This document shows, piece after piece, positions 1 to 9,233 of a DNA stretch of 64,000 bases; the first letter of the stretch is position 1; each line of letters opens with the position of its first letter. This stretch comes from Flavobacterium sp. Root186 (lineage in GTDB: Bacteria; Bacteroidota; Bacteroidia; Flavobacteriales; Flavobacteriaceae), in contig NZ_LMHW01000001.1 of assembly GCF_001428525.1 (NCBI RefSeq), forward strand, positions 496,705-560,704. The letters are read 5' to 3'. The notes beneath the pieces are model-generated. The model searched no databases. It was given only the letters and a program-made list of their open reading frames with translations, and was not told the DNA's origin. A program made the position numbers and the translations under genes.

Positions 1-14
1 TCTTAATTCAATCA

Positions 15-497
15 ATGAAAAGCTATTCCTTCTCTCCTATAAGTTCAAATGATTCTAAACTTTTGATTTTAGGCACAATGCCCGGAACAAAATCATTAGA
101 ACTAAATCAATATTACGGACACAATCAGAATAATTTCTGGAAGTTTTTATTTGTAATTTTCAACGAAGATTTCTCAAATGATTACGAAACCAAAAAAGCT
201 CTTTTACTTAAAAACAAAGTTGCGCTTTGGGATGTTTTACAATATTGCGATCGCGTAGGAAGTTTAGACAGCGCCATTAAAAATGAAATTGCAAATGATT
301 TTGAGACATTCCTGAAGCAGCATTCAAAAATAAATACCATATTATTTAATGGGCAAAAAGCTGCTGCATTCTTTAAAAAGTATGTTCATTTAAAAAAAGA
401 ATATACGCTAATTACACTTCCATCAACAAGTCCGGCAAATGCAGGTAAATCTTTTCAGTCAAAATTAGACGAATGGAAGATTATCGGCTCTCTATGA
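15..497 (+). CDS. DNA-deoxyinosine glycosylase-like protein (uracil-DNA glycosylase superfamily)
   Basis: A 160-residue protein of the uracil-DNA glycosylase superfamily, of the Mug-like branch annotated as DNA-deoxyinosine glycosylase. Such enzymes remove deaminated bases from DNA to start base-excision repair. The N-terminal motif LILGTMPGTKSLELNQYYGH (about residues 17-36) is the water-activating and binding loop of the family, and STSPANAG near residue 136 matches the C-terminal DNA-intercalation motif. Length is normal for the family. The first ATG at 15 fits the family N-terminus. The upstream neighbour lies outside the window. The call rests on motif recall; the exact base specificity is inferred. 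Confidence 0.82.
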   Translation: MKSYSFSPISSNDSKLLILGTMPGTKSLELNQYYGHNQNNFWKFLFVIFNEDFSNDYETKKALLLKNKVALWDVLQYCDRVGSLDSAIKNEIANDFETFLKQHSKINTILFNGQKAAAFFKKYVHLKKEYTLITLPSTSPANAGKSFQSKLDEWKIIGSL

Positions 498-895
498 ATG
501 AATAGCCACAAATTCACGAATTTTTATAGTTGGTATAGATAGATTATTAAAAATTAATTTATGAATTGCCTCGCCTGTTCGCTATCGCTCGAGTCGTGGC
601 TAATAAAACTGACCAAAAAAAATCTAAATATTGAAATAATATAAATTTTGAACTTTAAAATATAACACGAAATTTCTCAATCTGCAATAATTTTACAATC
701 AAGAAATCAAAGCCACTGTTAAAGGATTGATGAAGAAGAGGCTTTTTAAAATTATAGATACTACTAAGACAAACTTTTTACAAGTTTAGATTATAAAAAG
801 AACATTGGTTATGTTAGTTTATTTTTGAGAAAAAAGCTATTCTAAATTATTAGGGTAGCTTTCTTTTTTTCTACATTTAACATAAATTTCCAATT
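498..895. other. Intergenic region with a degraded hairpin repeat and a terminator-like hairpin
   Basis: No gene is supported here. At 509-600 a GCCAC-AAATTCACGAATT arm is followed by AATTTATGAATT and, after a GC-rich stretch, CGTGGC. This looks like the hairpin repeat seen intact at 16218-16266 with an insertion in its right arm. At 829-870 an A-rich stretch with AGCTA pairs with TAGCT and runs into a T-tract, so it resembles an intrinsic terminator. Confidence 0.4.
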
Positions 896-1330
896 ATGAA
901 AATTCAAACTTACTACAATCATATCCGATTTTACACTCCGCACCACTTTGTGTATTATCCAGTTTTAACGGTATTTCTTGTCTTTAGCATTTACTTTGCT
1001 TTTACTACAAACGATTGTCTTATATGGTCTTTTATAAGTGTTGTTTTTTTGTTTCTGTTTTTTCTGGCCTATATGCTGCGTCAGCATTATGCGCTTGTTT
1101 TACAAAACCGAATTGTGCGATTAGAACTTCGTTACCGCTACTTTACACTTACCGGAAAAAGACTGGAAGAATTTGAACACAAATTAACCGATGATCAAAT
1201 ATTTGCTTTACGATTTGCTCCAGATGAAGAATTCCTTCCGTTACTTGAAGATGCGTTAAAAAATAACCTCAGCGGAGATGCCATAAAAAAAGCAATTATA
1301 CACTGGCGCGCAGATTATAACAGAGTTTAG
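896..1330 (+). CDS. DUF6526 family membrane protein
   Basis: A 144-residue protein with two adjacent hydrophobic segments (about residues 20-38 and 43-60) followed by a charged cytoplasmic tail. It begins MKIQTYYNHIRFYTPHHFVYYP and carries LRYRYFTLTG after the second helix, which resembles the DUF6526 family of small Bacteroidetes membrane proteins. The tail ends in an acidic-then-basic helical stretch (DEEFLPLLEDALKNNLSG). The function is unknown. It stands alone, with a long untranslated gap upstream and a perfect hairpin downstream. Confidence 0.7.
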   Translation: MKIQTYYNHIRFYTPHHFVYYPVLTVFLVFSIYFAFTTNDCLIWSFISVVFLFLFFLAYMLRQHYALVLQNRIVRLELRYRYFTLTGKRLEEFEHKLTDDQIFALRFAPDEEFLPLLEDALKNNLSGDAIKKAIIHWRADYNRV

Positions 1331-1382
1331 GAGGGATTTTAGATTGTAGAGTTTAGATTTTCTTGATTAAACAATTTTTCAT

Positions 1383-1413
1383 TTCCTGCAAGGTTTTGAA
1401 AACCTTGCAGGAA
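1383..1413. terminator. Perfect inverted repeat between convergent genes, likely bidirectional terminator
   Basis: The 15-bp arm TTCCTGCAAGGTTTT (1383-1397) is followed by one G and its exact reverse complement (1399-1413). It sits between the convergent genes ending at 1330 and 1453. It is either a bidirectional terminator or a member of the dispersed hairpin repeats of this genome. Confidence 0.6.
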
Positions 1414-1452
1414 CGTAATAAACTAAATTATCTTAATAATTTATTATACTAA

Positions 1453-2631
1453 TCACTCTTTACTCCTTACTTTCCTATAATTAAAAGGAATATAAAATAA
1501 AAACAAGCCTAACCAAACAACCAAAACTACAACAATAAATATGGGTAAAATATTAGGATGAAGATAGTTTGGCTGATAAAAATAACGTTCTAAAGTCTGG
1601 AATTTTTCATTCAGAGCTTTTCTGTCAAAGTAATTTCCTAATCCTTGCAAATCTCTTTCCTGATTTTTGGCGTAGACAAAAACATCTGTACTTAAAGTCT
1701 TTGGTTTAATATGAGTCTCGATATTATATTTTTTAAATAAAGTATCAAGCTTTTGAAATTGTTTTGTAAGCGAGTCTTGTTTGAATTTATACAACAAATT
1801 GTATCGCTTTACAGCCGAAACATATTGCTGTTTTTCAATTGGCTGACCATTAATAGGCTTGTACAACGATTTGTTTTCAAGGAAAATACAAATATCTTTA
1901 TCATATTCCGGGCTTACTTCAGTCCCTTTAAATACAATTTGTGTACTATCTCCAATGGCTGTTTGTTTGATAATTCTGTCTTTGACAATGTTTACATCCA
2001 ATCCAACAAAATCAAAAATTGAATCTGTTTTTTTAGAAACTTTGTTATAAGTTTCGGTTAAGACTTTTAGCGTATCAATACTATAATAAGTTGTTTCAGT
2101 GCCAAATTGATCGTGATAAATCAAAACCTGTTTTTCCTCTTTAATAACCGGATACGGTTTTGGATATAAGACATTCTCGTAATTGAACAGTTTTTCTGAA
2201 TAATAAGAATTCCAGCTATATAAAAACGGATTCAAAACATTGAGCAGTTCTTTGTCTTTGTTATAACTTTTCTCCGATAATTCTCCTTTCAGCTTTGCAT
2301 TTTGTCCGAAACTAAAACTGATAAAAAATGTCAAGCTCACAAACGAAATCAGCAGTAAAAAAATACCTGTTTGAAATACTTTTCCAAAAGAATAATGTTG
2401 TCTCGCATGATTTCTTAATAAAAAAATCAGAAAGAAAAGTAAAAACAAACCGCTTATAAAAAAATGTGAAATCGAAACATCGTCAATAAACTTAAACCTG
2501 TAAAATTCTGAGTAAATATTAATATTCTTAATTCCTTTAAACGCAAAATAGCCATATAAAAAGTAAGCTAAATGCAGGATTGCCAAAATAATAAAAGACT
2601 TAACGAAGTATTGCTTTAAAGTTTTGTTCAT
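1453..2631 (-). CDS. Membrane protein of unknown function
   Basis: I do not recognise this gene. Translated from the ATG at 2631 it gives 392 residues starting MNKTLKQYFVK. An upstream in-frame ATG at 2679 would only add a short hydrophobic stretch with no family support. It has three N-terminal membrane segments (roughly residues 10-32, 53-70 and 85-112), a soluble middle of about 230 residues with no cysteine clusters, and one C-terminal membrane helix (IFIVVVLVVWLGLFLFY) before a basic tail. The soluble part is probably periplasmic. It stands between a convergent gene and a divergent one, so it is probably monocistronic. Confidence 0.6.
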   Translation of the reverse strand: MNKTLKQYFVKSFIILAILHLAYFLYGYFAFKGIKNINIYSEFYRFKFIDDVSISHFFISGLFLLFFLIFLLRNHARQHYSFGKVFQTGIFLLLISFVSLTFFISFSFGQNAKLKGELSEKSYNKDKELLNVLNPFLYSWNSYYSEKLFNYENVLYPKPYPVIKEEKQVLIYHDQFGTETTYYSIDTLKVLTETYNKVSKKTDSIFDFVGLDVNIVKDRIIKQTAIGDSTQIVFKGTEVSPEYDKDICIFLENKSLYKPINGQPIEKQQYVSAVKRYNLLYKFKQDSLTKQFQKLDTLFKKYNIETHIKPKTLSTDVFVYAKNQERDLQGLGNYFDRKALNEKFQTLERYFYQPNYLHPNILPIFIVVVLVVWLGLFLFYIPFNYRKVRSKE

Positions 2632-2866
2632 ATCAATAGGTTTATACTCAAATATAGGTAATAGCAACAGCAATGACAAAGCTCAATGTTGATTTTTAAT
2701 GGATAAAAGTTTATAAAATTAACATATAAAATAATGTTAGTGTAAAAAACAAAAACTTATCTATCTGAATTTCAAAACAATAAACAGATGTAAAATTAAA
2801 TTGTATGATATTTTTTGTTAACTTTAATTATTAAAATTTCATCAATAAACCTAAAACATCAATCTC

Positions 2867-3781
2867 ATGAAAAAATTAGTTTATTTTTTGATAATTCCTC
2901 TTTCCTTTTTTTCGGCTAATGCACAAACGACTGCCGAAATAACAGACGAAAATACTTTAACTACTGCAAAAAATAATTCGGATGAATTTCAGAATTACAC
3001 TGCAGAAGATCTTCCCTGGCACGGAAGGCGGTTTAAAGCGACTGCCGGTGTATTCTTTCCGGTAAACAATACCGAAGTTGAAGTTAATGGAACGAATGGA
3101 AGAATTGGAACTGATATTGATTTTGAAAAAGATTTAGGTTTTGAAACCAATACGGTTTCCTTTTTTGGTGCTTTTGAATGGCGCGCTTCCAGAAGATCCC
3201 GTTTTAATCTTGAATATTTTTATTTGAAAAGATCTTCAGAAAAAACACTTCAAAAAGAAATTGAATTTCAGGATCACACTTATCCTGTTGATGCTCGGGT
3301 TTCGGCTTTTATGAATAACGAAATGATTCGATTTGCGTATGGATATGCCGTTATTTCTAAACCTAAATATGAATTGGGCTTACTAATTGGTGCGCACGTT
3401 CTTCTTGCCGACGTAGGTTTGAGGCTTGAAGCTAACACACAAGAACTGGGATATCACGACAACGTTGGTTTTACGGCTCCTTTACCTGATGTTGGAATCT
3501 GGGGTGAATTTGTCCTTGGGAAAAAAGTCGGGCTGTATGCTAACGTAAATTATTTTGCTCTTAAAGTTGACGATATCGATGGCCGAATTATTAGTTATAA
3601 TTTATCGGTTTTATATAATGTGTATAAAGATTTCAGTCTTACAGCAGGTTATACAGGTTTAAATTTCAGACTTGATGTAACAAGACCCAGAATCGATGGT
3701 TTCTTTAAATGGGGTTACAACGGCCCAACTTTAGCAGCGACTTACAGCTTTGGAAATCATGTAAAATTTTATAAACATTAA
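2867..3781 (+). CDS. Outer-membrane beta-barrel protein, function unknown
   Basis: This 304-residue protein starts with a cleavable signal peptide (MKKLVYFLIIPLSFFSANAQ, cleaved after ANA). The mature part is a run of alternating amphipathic beta strands, with aromatic residues at strand ends and a closing strand NGPTLAATYSFGNHVKFYKH. That pattern suggests an outer-membrane barrel or a lipid A/OmpW-like fold. I see no enzyme motif. The run LGFETNTVSFFGAFEWRASRRSRFNLEYFYLK is typical of barrel strands of proteins annotated only as hypothetical in Flavobacterium. No operon partner is evident. Confidence 0.65.
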   Translation: MKKLVYFLIIPLSFFSANAQTTAEITDENTLTTAKNNSDEFQNYTAEDLPWHGRRFKATAGVFFPVNNTEVEVNGTNGRIGTDIDFEKDLGFETNTVSFFGAFEWRASRRSRFNLEYFYLKRSSEKTLQKEIEFQDHTYPVDARVSAFMNNEMIRFAYGYAVISKPKYELGLLIGAHVLLADVGLRLEANTQELGYHDNVGFTAPLPDVGIWGEFVLGKKVGLYANVNYFALKVDDIDGRIISYNLSVLYNVYKDFSLTAGYTGLNFRLDVTRPRIDGFFKWGYNGPTLAATYSFGNHVKFYKH

Positions 3782-3830
3782 GTTTTTGTTTCAGGTTTAA
3801 AGTTTCATGTTCCTATAGGATCTAAAAATT

Positions 3831-3980
3831 TAACCGCAAAGTGCGCTAAGCATTTTTTGTTATTGAAGAACTTATAAAAACGGAAAGTTCGCAAAGCTTT
3901 ATCAACACAAAGCTTTGCGAACTTTGTGCATTCTAAATGCAAGTATCAAAAAAAAGCTTTGCGAACTTTGCGTTAAAAAA
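3831..3980. repeat. Dispersed intergenic repeat (AAGCTTTGCGAACTTTG family)
   Basis: This segment carries CCGCAAAGTGCGCTAAG, then an inverted pair AGTTCGCAAAGCTTT / AAAGCTTTGCGAACTTTG, then a third copy AAGCTTTGCGAACTTTGCG. A related block lies at 25675-25815. It fills most of the 3782-4101 gap. No gene is supported. Confidence 0.65.
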
Positions 3981-4034
3981 TTCGAAATACATTTAAATGA
4001 ACTTATATAACTTATATGGTTCAATTAACAAACA

Positions 4035-4064
4035 AACCCGACATCTTTTTCAAGATATCGGGTT
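4035..4064. terminator. Hairpin terminator between the barrel gene and the GH97 gene
   Basis: AACCCGACATCTT pairs with AAGATATCGGGTT around a short TTTC loop, with one mismatch. It lies downstream of both convergent genes (stops at 3781 and 4102). Confidence 0.55.
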
Positions 4065-4101
4065 CATCCACTCAAACTTAACTCAAAATAATCTAAACTT
4101 C

Positions 4102-6126
4102 TTATTTCTCGATTGGAGTAAATTTTATAGCTGTTCCTCCACCAGCTGCCAATTTGATATTTAAAACGGTTTGGTTATTTACCTTTTGTTTTGAAATTGC
4201 AACCGGATATGGATTTGTTTTATAATTTGCTCCTGCTCCGTCGGCATAAATTTCTGCTTCGTATTCTTTTCCTTTGTCTAAGAAAGATAAAGTTACTTTA
4301 AGATCTCTGGCCTCTTTGTTTGTGATTGAACCTAAATACCAGTTTTTCTCATCCCAGTCTTTACGAACAATTGTCGTGTATTCTCCAATTTTAGAATCCA
4401 AAACTTTCGTATCTGACCACGTGCAGGGTACGTCTTTTATGAATTGAAATTCCGGTTTATCAACATAATTCTCCGGTAAATCTGAAGCCATTTGCAACGG
4501 ACTGAAAATAATTACATACAATGCCAATTGGTTTGCCAAAGTCGTTTGTACTCTCGCTCCGGAAGGAGTTTTATAATCAAAATTGAAATTCCCCGGTGTG
4601 TAATCAAACGGGCCGGAAAGCATTCTTGTAAACGGCAATGTTGTTAAATGCTGAGGCGTGTTTCCGCCGTCTACAGACCAAGCGTTATATTCCTGACCTC
4701 TTCCGCCCTCTTGTGACATAAAGTTTGGATACGTACGCTGAATTCCTGTTCCTTTTATCGGTTCGTGATTGTCAATCATGATATGATATTTGGCAGCAGT
4801 TTCGATTACTTTTCTGTAATGACGAGATGCGTACTGGCTGTCGTGCCATTCTTTTTTATCCAAATATTTGTTTACATAACCCGTTTTAACTGAGTTCACA
4901 CCCATTTTTTGATACAATTTAAAGGCATCTTCAAGCTGGCCTTCATAATGTTTAGAAGCACCGGCAGTTTCATGATGTCCTATTAATCGAACATTTTTTA
5001 TGGCAGCATATTTTGTAATTTCTTCCAAATTAAAATCCGGATACGCTTTTACAAAACTAAACGCTTTTCCATCGGCAGTCCAGTCGCCGTCCCAGCCCTC
5101 GTTCCAGCCTTCTACCAGAACGCCGTCAAAATTGTTTTTCGCAGCAAAATCAATATATTCTTTTGTATTTTTTGTTGTAGCACCGTGTTTTGGTCCTTGT
5201 CCCCAAGTAAATTTCTCTAAATGCATTCCCCACCAAATACCGATGTATTTTGAAGGCGTAATCCACGAAAGATCATCAATTTTTGAAGGCTCGTTCAAAT
5301 TCAGCATGATGGTCGAAGTGGCAACATCACCAGGAGTTTTTCCAACTACAACTGTTCTCCATGGCGTTTTAAAAGGTGTTTCGGCATATACTTTTACACC
5401 ATCAGCCCAAGGTACTAAATCGCTTTTGTATTGTTTATCACTTGTTTTTAAAAGTGTCATCGAAGCAAAATCAGTTAAATTGGCTTCGTGAATTGCAACA
5501 TATAAATTCTCTTTTGTTTCAAAAGTTGCAGGAGTATTTATAGTATCTGTTTTGCTGATTGGCGTTTTACGGTATTCACTTTCATAATAACTGTTTTCGC
5601 GGTGAACGGGAATCCACCAAACATCATTATTTGATTTAAAGGTAAACTGAGTGATTTCATTTGAAATTTTCACTTTTCCTAAATGAGGCTGTTTTGGAAA
5701 TTCATATCTAAATCCTACGCCATCATCAAAAACCCTGAAAATAATATCTACCAAACGTTCTTCTCCTTTTGATTCTTTTAAGTGAACAACCAATTCGTTA
5801 TGGTGATCACGAACTTTTTTGAATTCTCCCCAAGGCTGTTCCCAAGTTTCATCGGCAGATTTTTCTTCAGTAGAAACCACTTCAAAACCTTCTGTCATTT
5901 TTTGAATTCCCTGAAATTCAAATCCCATCAACGAAGGTTCTATAACCGATTTTCCGTTAGAAGTAAAACTGTATTTAGGCTCACCTGAAGCAGTTAATTC
6001 AAAAACTAATGCGACGTTTTTCCCCGGAGAACTAATATTGTATGTTTTTTTAGTACCAGCACTGCAGGCGTAAATTAATATTGACGCTAAAGCAATTATA
6101 CAGTATCTATATCTTATGTTTTTCAT
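4102..6126 (-). CDS. Glycoside hydrolase family 97 (SusB-type, inverting alpha-glucosidase)
   Basis: A 674-residue exported GH97 enzyme, last gene of the PUL. It has a lipoprotein-like signal (C21 in LIYACSAG), an N-terminal GH97 beta-sandwich, a TIM barrel from SKYIGIWWGMHLEKFTWG, and a C-terminal beta domain. Glutamates at 386 (HHE), 455 (NHE), 473 (SQE) and 479 (GQE) keep the spacing I recall for SusB residues 439, 508, 526 and 532, which are the base, calcium-ligand and acid residues. The strand VNSVKTGYVN has Gly where retaining GH97 alpha-galactosidases carry the Asp nucleophile. It therefore probably releases glucose from alpha-glucosides by inversion in the periplasm. It follows the GH71/99-like gene by 25 bp. 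Confidence 0.9.
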   Translation of the reverse strand: MKNIRYRYCIIALASILIYACSAGTKKTYNISSPGKNVALVFELTASGEPKYSFTSNGKSVIEPSLMGFEFQGIQKMTEGFEVVSTEEKSADETWEQPWGEFKKVRDHHNELVVHLKESKGEERLVDIIFRVFDDGVGFRYEFPKQPHLGKVKISNEITQFTFKSNNDVWWIPVHRENSYYESEYRKTPISKTDTINTPATFETKENLYVAIHEANLTDFASMTLLKTSDKQYKSDLVPWADGVKVYAETPFKTPWRTVVVGKTPGDVATSTIMLNLNEPSKIDDLSWITPSKYIGIWWGMHLEKFTWGQGPKHGATTKNTKEYIDFAAKNNFDGVLVEGWNEGWDGDWTADGKAFSFVKAYPDFNLEEITKYAAIKNVRLIGHHETAGASKHYEGQLEDAFKLYQKMGVNSVKTGYVNKYLDKKEWHDSQYASRHYRKVIETAAKYHIMIDNHEPIKGTGIQRTYPNFMSQEGGRGQEYNAWSVDGGNTPQHLTTLPFTRMLSGPFDYTPGNFNFDYKTPSGARVQTTLANQLALYVIIFSPLQMASDLPENYVDKPEFQFIKDVPCTWSDTKVLDSKIGEYTTIVRKDWDEKNWYLGSITNKEARDLKVTLSFLDKGKEYEAEIYADGAGANYKTNPYPVAISKQKVNNQTVLNIKLAAGGGTAIKFTPIEK

Positions 6127-6151
6127 TATTTAATTGTATTAATTACAACTC

Positions 6152-7396
6152 TTATTTTATTTCGTTTATTAACTGTTTTGCTTTTGCGGGCTGCATGGAA
6201 ACAAAATAATTAAAAGCCTGATCCAGTTTATTCTGAGCATCGGCGTTGCCTTTCTTTTCTACTCGTAGATTGTACATTTTGCTTATATCCGGAAATACAG
6301 ATTCGGTATTTTTAACCCCGGCAAATGCTTTTACTTTTTCGATGTACGTGTAACCAAATTCAACTGTTGGTTCAAACATAGTTCCTTCTCCAAAGTCGTT
6401 CCAGGTAATTAGCTGCAGGTAATTTAAATTGGCATTTTTAGCCAGAGAAAGTGTTTCGTCAAGCGTTACACCATTGTTGTGGTCAATTGTCCATCCAATT
6501 GCTGCTCCGCCTCCGCCTTCGGCATAAAAATCTTTAAAACCAGGATAAGCACTTCCAATTGCTACAGAAAGTTTTGGTTTTGTATTGGTATAAAAATTTG
6601 TTAGATATGTACTGTTTTTATAAACCCACGCATATTCTCCAGATGCATTTGCTCCCGCTTCTACAGATTGATCCCAAAGCGTTAAAAAAGTTGGTTTTGT
6701 CGTTATGCTATTGAAAACGTTTGTCCATTCGGCAGGCGTTTGTAATACAATTGGTCCAAAATTTAATAACAATGGTTTTCCGTTTACTTTGATGTAGTTT
6801 GCATCATCAAAATAATTTTTCTCCATATAAGCTAAATCCGTTTTTGCAGCACTCGTTACAGATATTGCTTTTCCGGCATTGACAACATTTGTCGTAACTC
6901 TGTCTTCATAAACAATGGCGTATTCAAGGCCCACTTTATCCAGCATGGCAATAAGCTGCTCTGTATTTTCTTTTACCATTCTGTAATCGTTAACATCGTA
7001 AGTTCCGTACCAGTCGATCAAAACACCATCAATTCCTGAATATTTCATCAATAATAAATGATTTTCAATCACATTTTTATCTCCCGAATGATACGGACCA
7101 ATAAGAGGATAATAGTATGAAGCAATTTCCCTGCGATTGTTTGCGCCTATAGTATTCGGATTTTTGTTTGCCATTGTCCAGTGGTATCCCCATTTTTTAT
7201 CGGCACTGCTTTCATTGGTTTCAAACCAGGGCATATAATGCACATAAATTTTGGTGCTGTTGGTTTTTTCAACTGCAACCGGTGCCAGCACTTCTGGTTT
7301 TACTGGTTCTTCGGGACTTTTGTCATCGCTGCTGCATCCGGAAACGACTACAATGTTCAGTATCCCAAAAAACAATAATGTGATATATCTTTTCAT
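6152..7396 (-). CDS. GH71/GH99-like glycoside hydrolase lipoprotein
   Basis: From the ATG at 7396 this is a 414-residue lipoprotein (MKRYITLLFFGILNIVVVSGCSSDD); an in-frame ATG at 7426 only adds polar residues before the signal. The opening KIYVHYMPWFETN, then KWGYHWTMANKNP, DGVLIDWYGTYDVNDY, YAIVYEDR, LLLNFGP and TWNDFGEGTMFEPT, match the GH99/GH71-like TIM-barrel family. Members act on alpha-linked mannan or glucan. Specificity is not readable here. A short C-terminal helical extension (residues 360-414) is rich in Lys and Gln. It lies in the PUL between SusD and GH97 after a 298-bp gap holding two hairpins, so it may have separate transcript stability. Confidence 0.8.
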   Translation of the reverse strand: MKRYITLLFFGILNIVVVSGCSSDDKSPEEPVKPEVLAPVAVEKTNSTKIYVHYMPWFETNESSADKKWGYHWTMANKNPNTIGANNRREIASYYYPLIGPYHSGDKNVIENHLLLMKYSGIDGVLIDWYGTYDVNDYRMVKENTEQLIAMLDKVGLEYAIVYEDRVTTNVVNAGKAISVTSAAKTDLAYMEKNYFDDANYIKVNGKPLLLNFGPIVLQTPAEWTNVFNSITTKPTFLTLWDQSVEAGANASGEYAWVYKNSTYLTNFYTNTKPKLSVAIGSAYPGFKDFYAEGGGGAAIGWTIDHNNGVTLDETLSLAKNANLNYLQLITWNDFGEGTMFEPTVEFGYTYIEKVKAFAGVKNTESVFPDISKMYNLRVEKKGNADAQNKLDQAFNYFVSMQPAKAKQLINEIK

Positions 7397-7426
7397 ATTG
7401 ATGTTTGTTATTTTATTTTTTGCCAC

Positions 7427-7445
7427 TCCCGATAACTATCGGGAT
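7427..7445. repeat. Short perfect hairpin upstream of the GH71/99-like gene
   Basis: CTCCCGATA-ACTA-TCGGGA forms a GC-containing hairpin about 30 bp upstream of the ATG at 7396. It may be a processing or stability element in the PUL transcript. Confidence 0.4.
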
Positions 7446-7497
7446 AAAGGATTTTTTATTATATTTTATTTGCTCACACTCTCTGTGATTAAATTAT

Positions 7498-7588
7498 TTC
7501 ACGCAGATTTTAATAGATTTAAGCAGATTGTGCAGATTTATTATACATTAAAATTAGATCTGCTTTAATCTGCAAAATCTGCGTGAAA
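7498..7588. repeat. Intergenic inverted repeat (CACGCAGATT family)
   Basis: TTTCACGCAGATTTT at the left end pairs with AAAATCTGCGTGAAA at the right end; internal AAGCAGATT/AATCTGC units also pair. It is a long imperfect hairpin within the PUL between SusD and the GH71/99-like gene, of the type dispersed through Flavobacterium genomes. Confidence 0.6.
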
Positions 7589-7647
7589 CATTTTTTTAAA
7601 TCTTTTTAATCCTTTTAATCTCTGGCAAAAATTATTCTTATAAATAG

Positions 7648-7684
7648 GTCAGCCTTCCACGACTAACCAACATGGAAGACTGAC
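7648..7684 (-). terminator. Hairpin directly after the susD-like gene
   Basis: GTCAG-CCTTCCA pairs with TGGAAG-ACTGAC (one mismatch) around a 13-nt loop, ending 11 bp before the SusD stop. On the transcribed strand it follows the SusD stop. It could be a partial terminator or an RNA-stability hairpin protecting the susC-susD message. Confidence 0.5.
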
Positions 7685-7694
7685 ATTTTAGAAC

Positions 7695-9209
7695 CTAATT
7701 CAAAGGATACCCAGGATTTTGTTTCAGGTTTTTATTTGTAGTTAAAACGGTACTTGGAATAGGAAAAATTGCTTTGTATGCTTCCGTTGCTCCTTTTTCC
7801 CACCATGGCAGGAAGAATGTTCCAAAACGAATGTTGTCTGTTCTTCTTCTTCCTTCAAAAGTAAATTCCTTAAGCAATTCCTGATCTATAAAGTTGAGAT
7901 CAATTGTTGCTGGCATTTCTTCTCCCGCACGTGCTGTAACTTGTTGTACAAAAGGTTTTGCTAAATCTGCAGATCCTAAACGAACGTAACATTCTGCCTG
8001 CATCATTAAAATTTCGGCATAACGAATTACAACTAAATCATGATCACGTTCCCAAGTTTCTCCGGCTTTCATTTCGTATTTTCCTAAACGAACGCCTTCA
8101 TTTTCTTTAGCATCAGCAACACTTGTAACTGTTTCTGTATACGTTAATGGTTCTCCGTTATCCATTGTAATTACAGTTCCGGTTGCTAAATTGATCTGAT
8201 CTCCGGCCACCATACATTTTTTTCTTTTGTCTGTATCGGCAAAGGCAGAATAAACTCCAGGCTGCGCGCACATTCCGTTAGCACTCCAAGGATAATCACC
8301 AACTGGAGAAATTGTCAGTTTATGAAGGTAATGACAAGACATTGAACTCATATAATTTCCAACTGTTCCTGCTTTTGAATCGTAAGGAATTGCGAAAATA
8401 ATTTCTGGCGATTTTTGATTGTCTGTAGCAAAATTGGCAAAGAAATCCGGAGCTAATGTATAACCCGAAACTTTTTGACACATGTTGATACAATCCTGCC
8501 AGCGTTCTGTTCCTATAAAAGCTTTTGAGTTAAGATATAATCTTGCTAAAAGAGAATAGGCAACATTTTTTGTCATTTTTGAATACACGACATTTCCAGT
8601 TAAATGTGGAATTGCATCTGTTAATTCTTTTTCAACAAAATCGTAAACTTGTTTTCTTGTAGAATTTGTTGGAAGTGCTGTATCTGCAAAATCTACAACA
8701 ATTGGCACATTTCCGAATAAATCTAAAAGATTGTAATAATAATACGCTCTCAACGCTTTTAATTCTGCATAAATTGGTGCTTTTGCATTATCTGTCAATG
8801 ACGATTTATCGATTTGATAAATGATTGAGTTGATTTTTGCAATTCCGGTATAGTTGTAACGCCAAGCCGAAAGAATCATACGGTTGTCTGCTTTCCAGGT
8901 ATGTTTTTGCGCATCCTGATATTGTCCGCCATCGTACCAGTTTGTTCCTCTGGTAGGAATTGTAGCTTCATCAGAAACCGTTTCGTTCAAAAAGAATACG
9001 TATTCGCAGGTTGGGTAATTATTTGAAATTCCATCTGCAAAACCTCTTAACGAAGAATACGCCCCGCCCACTAATGCATCAATTTCTTTTGGAGTATTTC
9101 CAAAATTTCCATCTTCTACTCTATCATATAATTGCTCATCCAGATCGGTACATGATGATATCGTAAAAAGCATGCTTACTAATATTGCTGCTGTTATTTT
9201 GATTTTCAT
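7695..9209 (-). CDS. SusD/RagB-family outer-membrane glycan-binding lipoprotein
   Basis: A 504-residue SusD-like lipoprotein (signal MKIKITAAILVSMLFTISSC, Cys20). It carries the family hallmarks: DLDEQLYDRVEDGNFGNTPKEIDALVGGAYSSLRG near the N-terminus, helical TPR-like repeats (AELKALRAYYYYNLLDLFGNVPIVVD, AYSLLARLYLNSKAF), and the C-terminal WERDHDLVVIRYAEILMMQAECYVRLG and FEGRRRTDNIRFG motifs, ending in the usual IPSTVLTTNKNLKQNPGY. It caps the SusC barrel and captures oligosaccharide at the cell surface. It starts 24 bp after the susC stop, so the two are co-transcribed and form one complex. Confidence 0.95.
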   Translation of the reverse strand: MKIKITAAILVSMLFTISSCTDLDEQLYDRVEDGNFGNTPKEIDALVGGAYSSLRGFADGISNNYPTCEYVFFLNETVSDEATIPTRGTNWYDGGQYQDAQKHTWKADNRMILSAWRYNYTGIAKINSIIYQIDKSSLTDNAKAPIYAELKALRAYYYYNLLDLFGNVPIVVDFADTALPTNSTRKQVYDFVEKELTDAIPHLTGNVVYSKMTKNVAYSLLARLYLNSKAFIGTERWQDCINMCQKVSGYTLAPDFFANFATDNQKSPEIIFAIPYDSKAGTVGNYMSSMSCHYLHKLTISPVGDYPWSANGMCAQPGVYSAFADTDKRKKCMVAGDQINLATGTVITMDNGEPLTYTETVTSVADAKENEGVRLGKYEMKAGETWERDHDLVVIRYAEILMMQAECYVRLGSADLAKPFVQQVTARAGEEMPATIDLNFIDQELLKEFTFEGRRRTDNIRFGTFFLPWWEKGATEAYKAIFPIPSTVLTTNKNLKQNPGYPLN

Positions 9210-9233
9210 TTTTTATATTTTTGAGTTAATCGC

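Noticed and set aside
739..798. A 19-codon ORF upstream of the DUF6526 gene
   Set aside because: Too short, with no coupling or family support.
4035..4064. Hairpin considered as a regulatory operator
   Set aside because: It lies after both stops of convergent genes, so a terminator is simpler.
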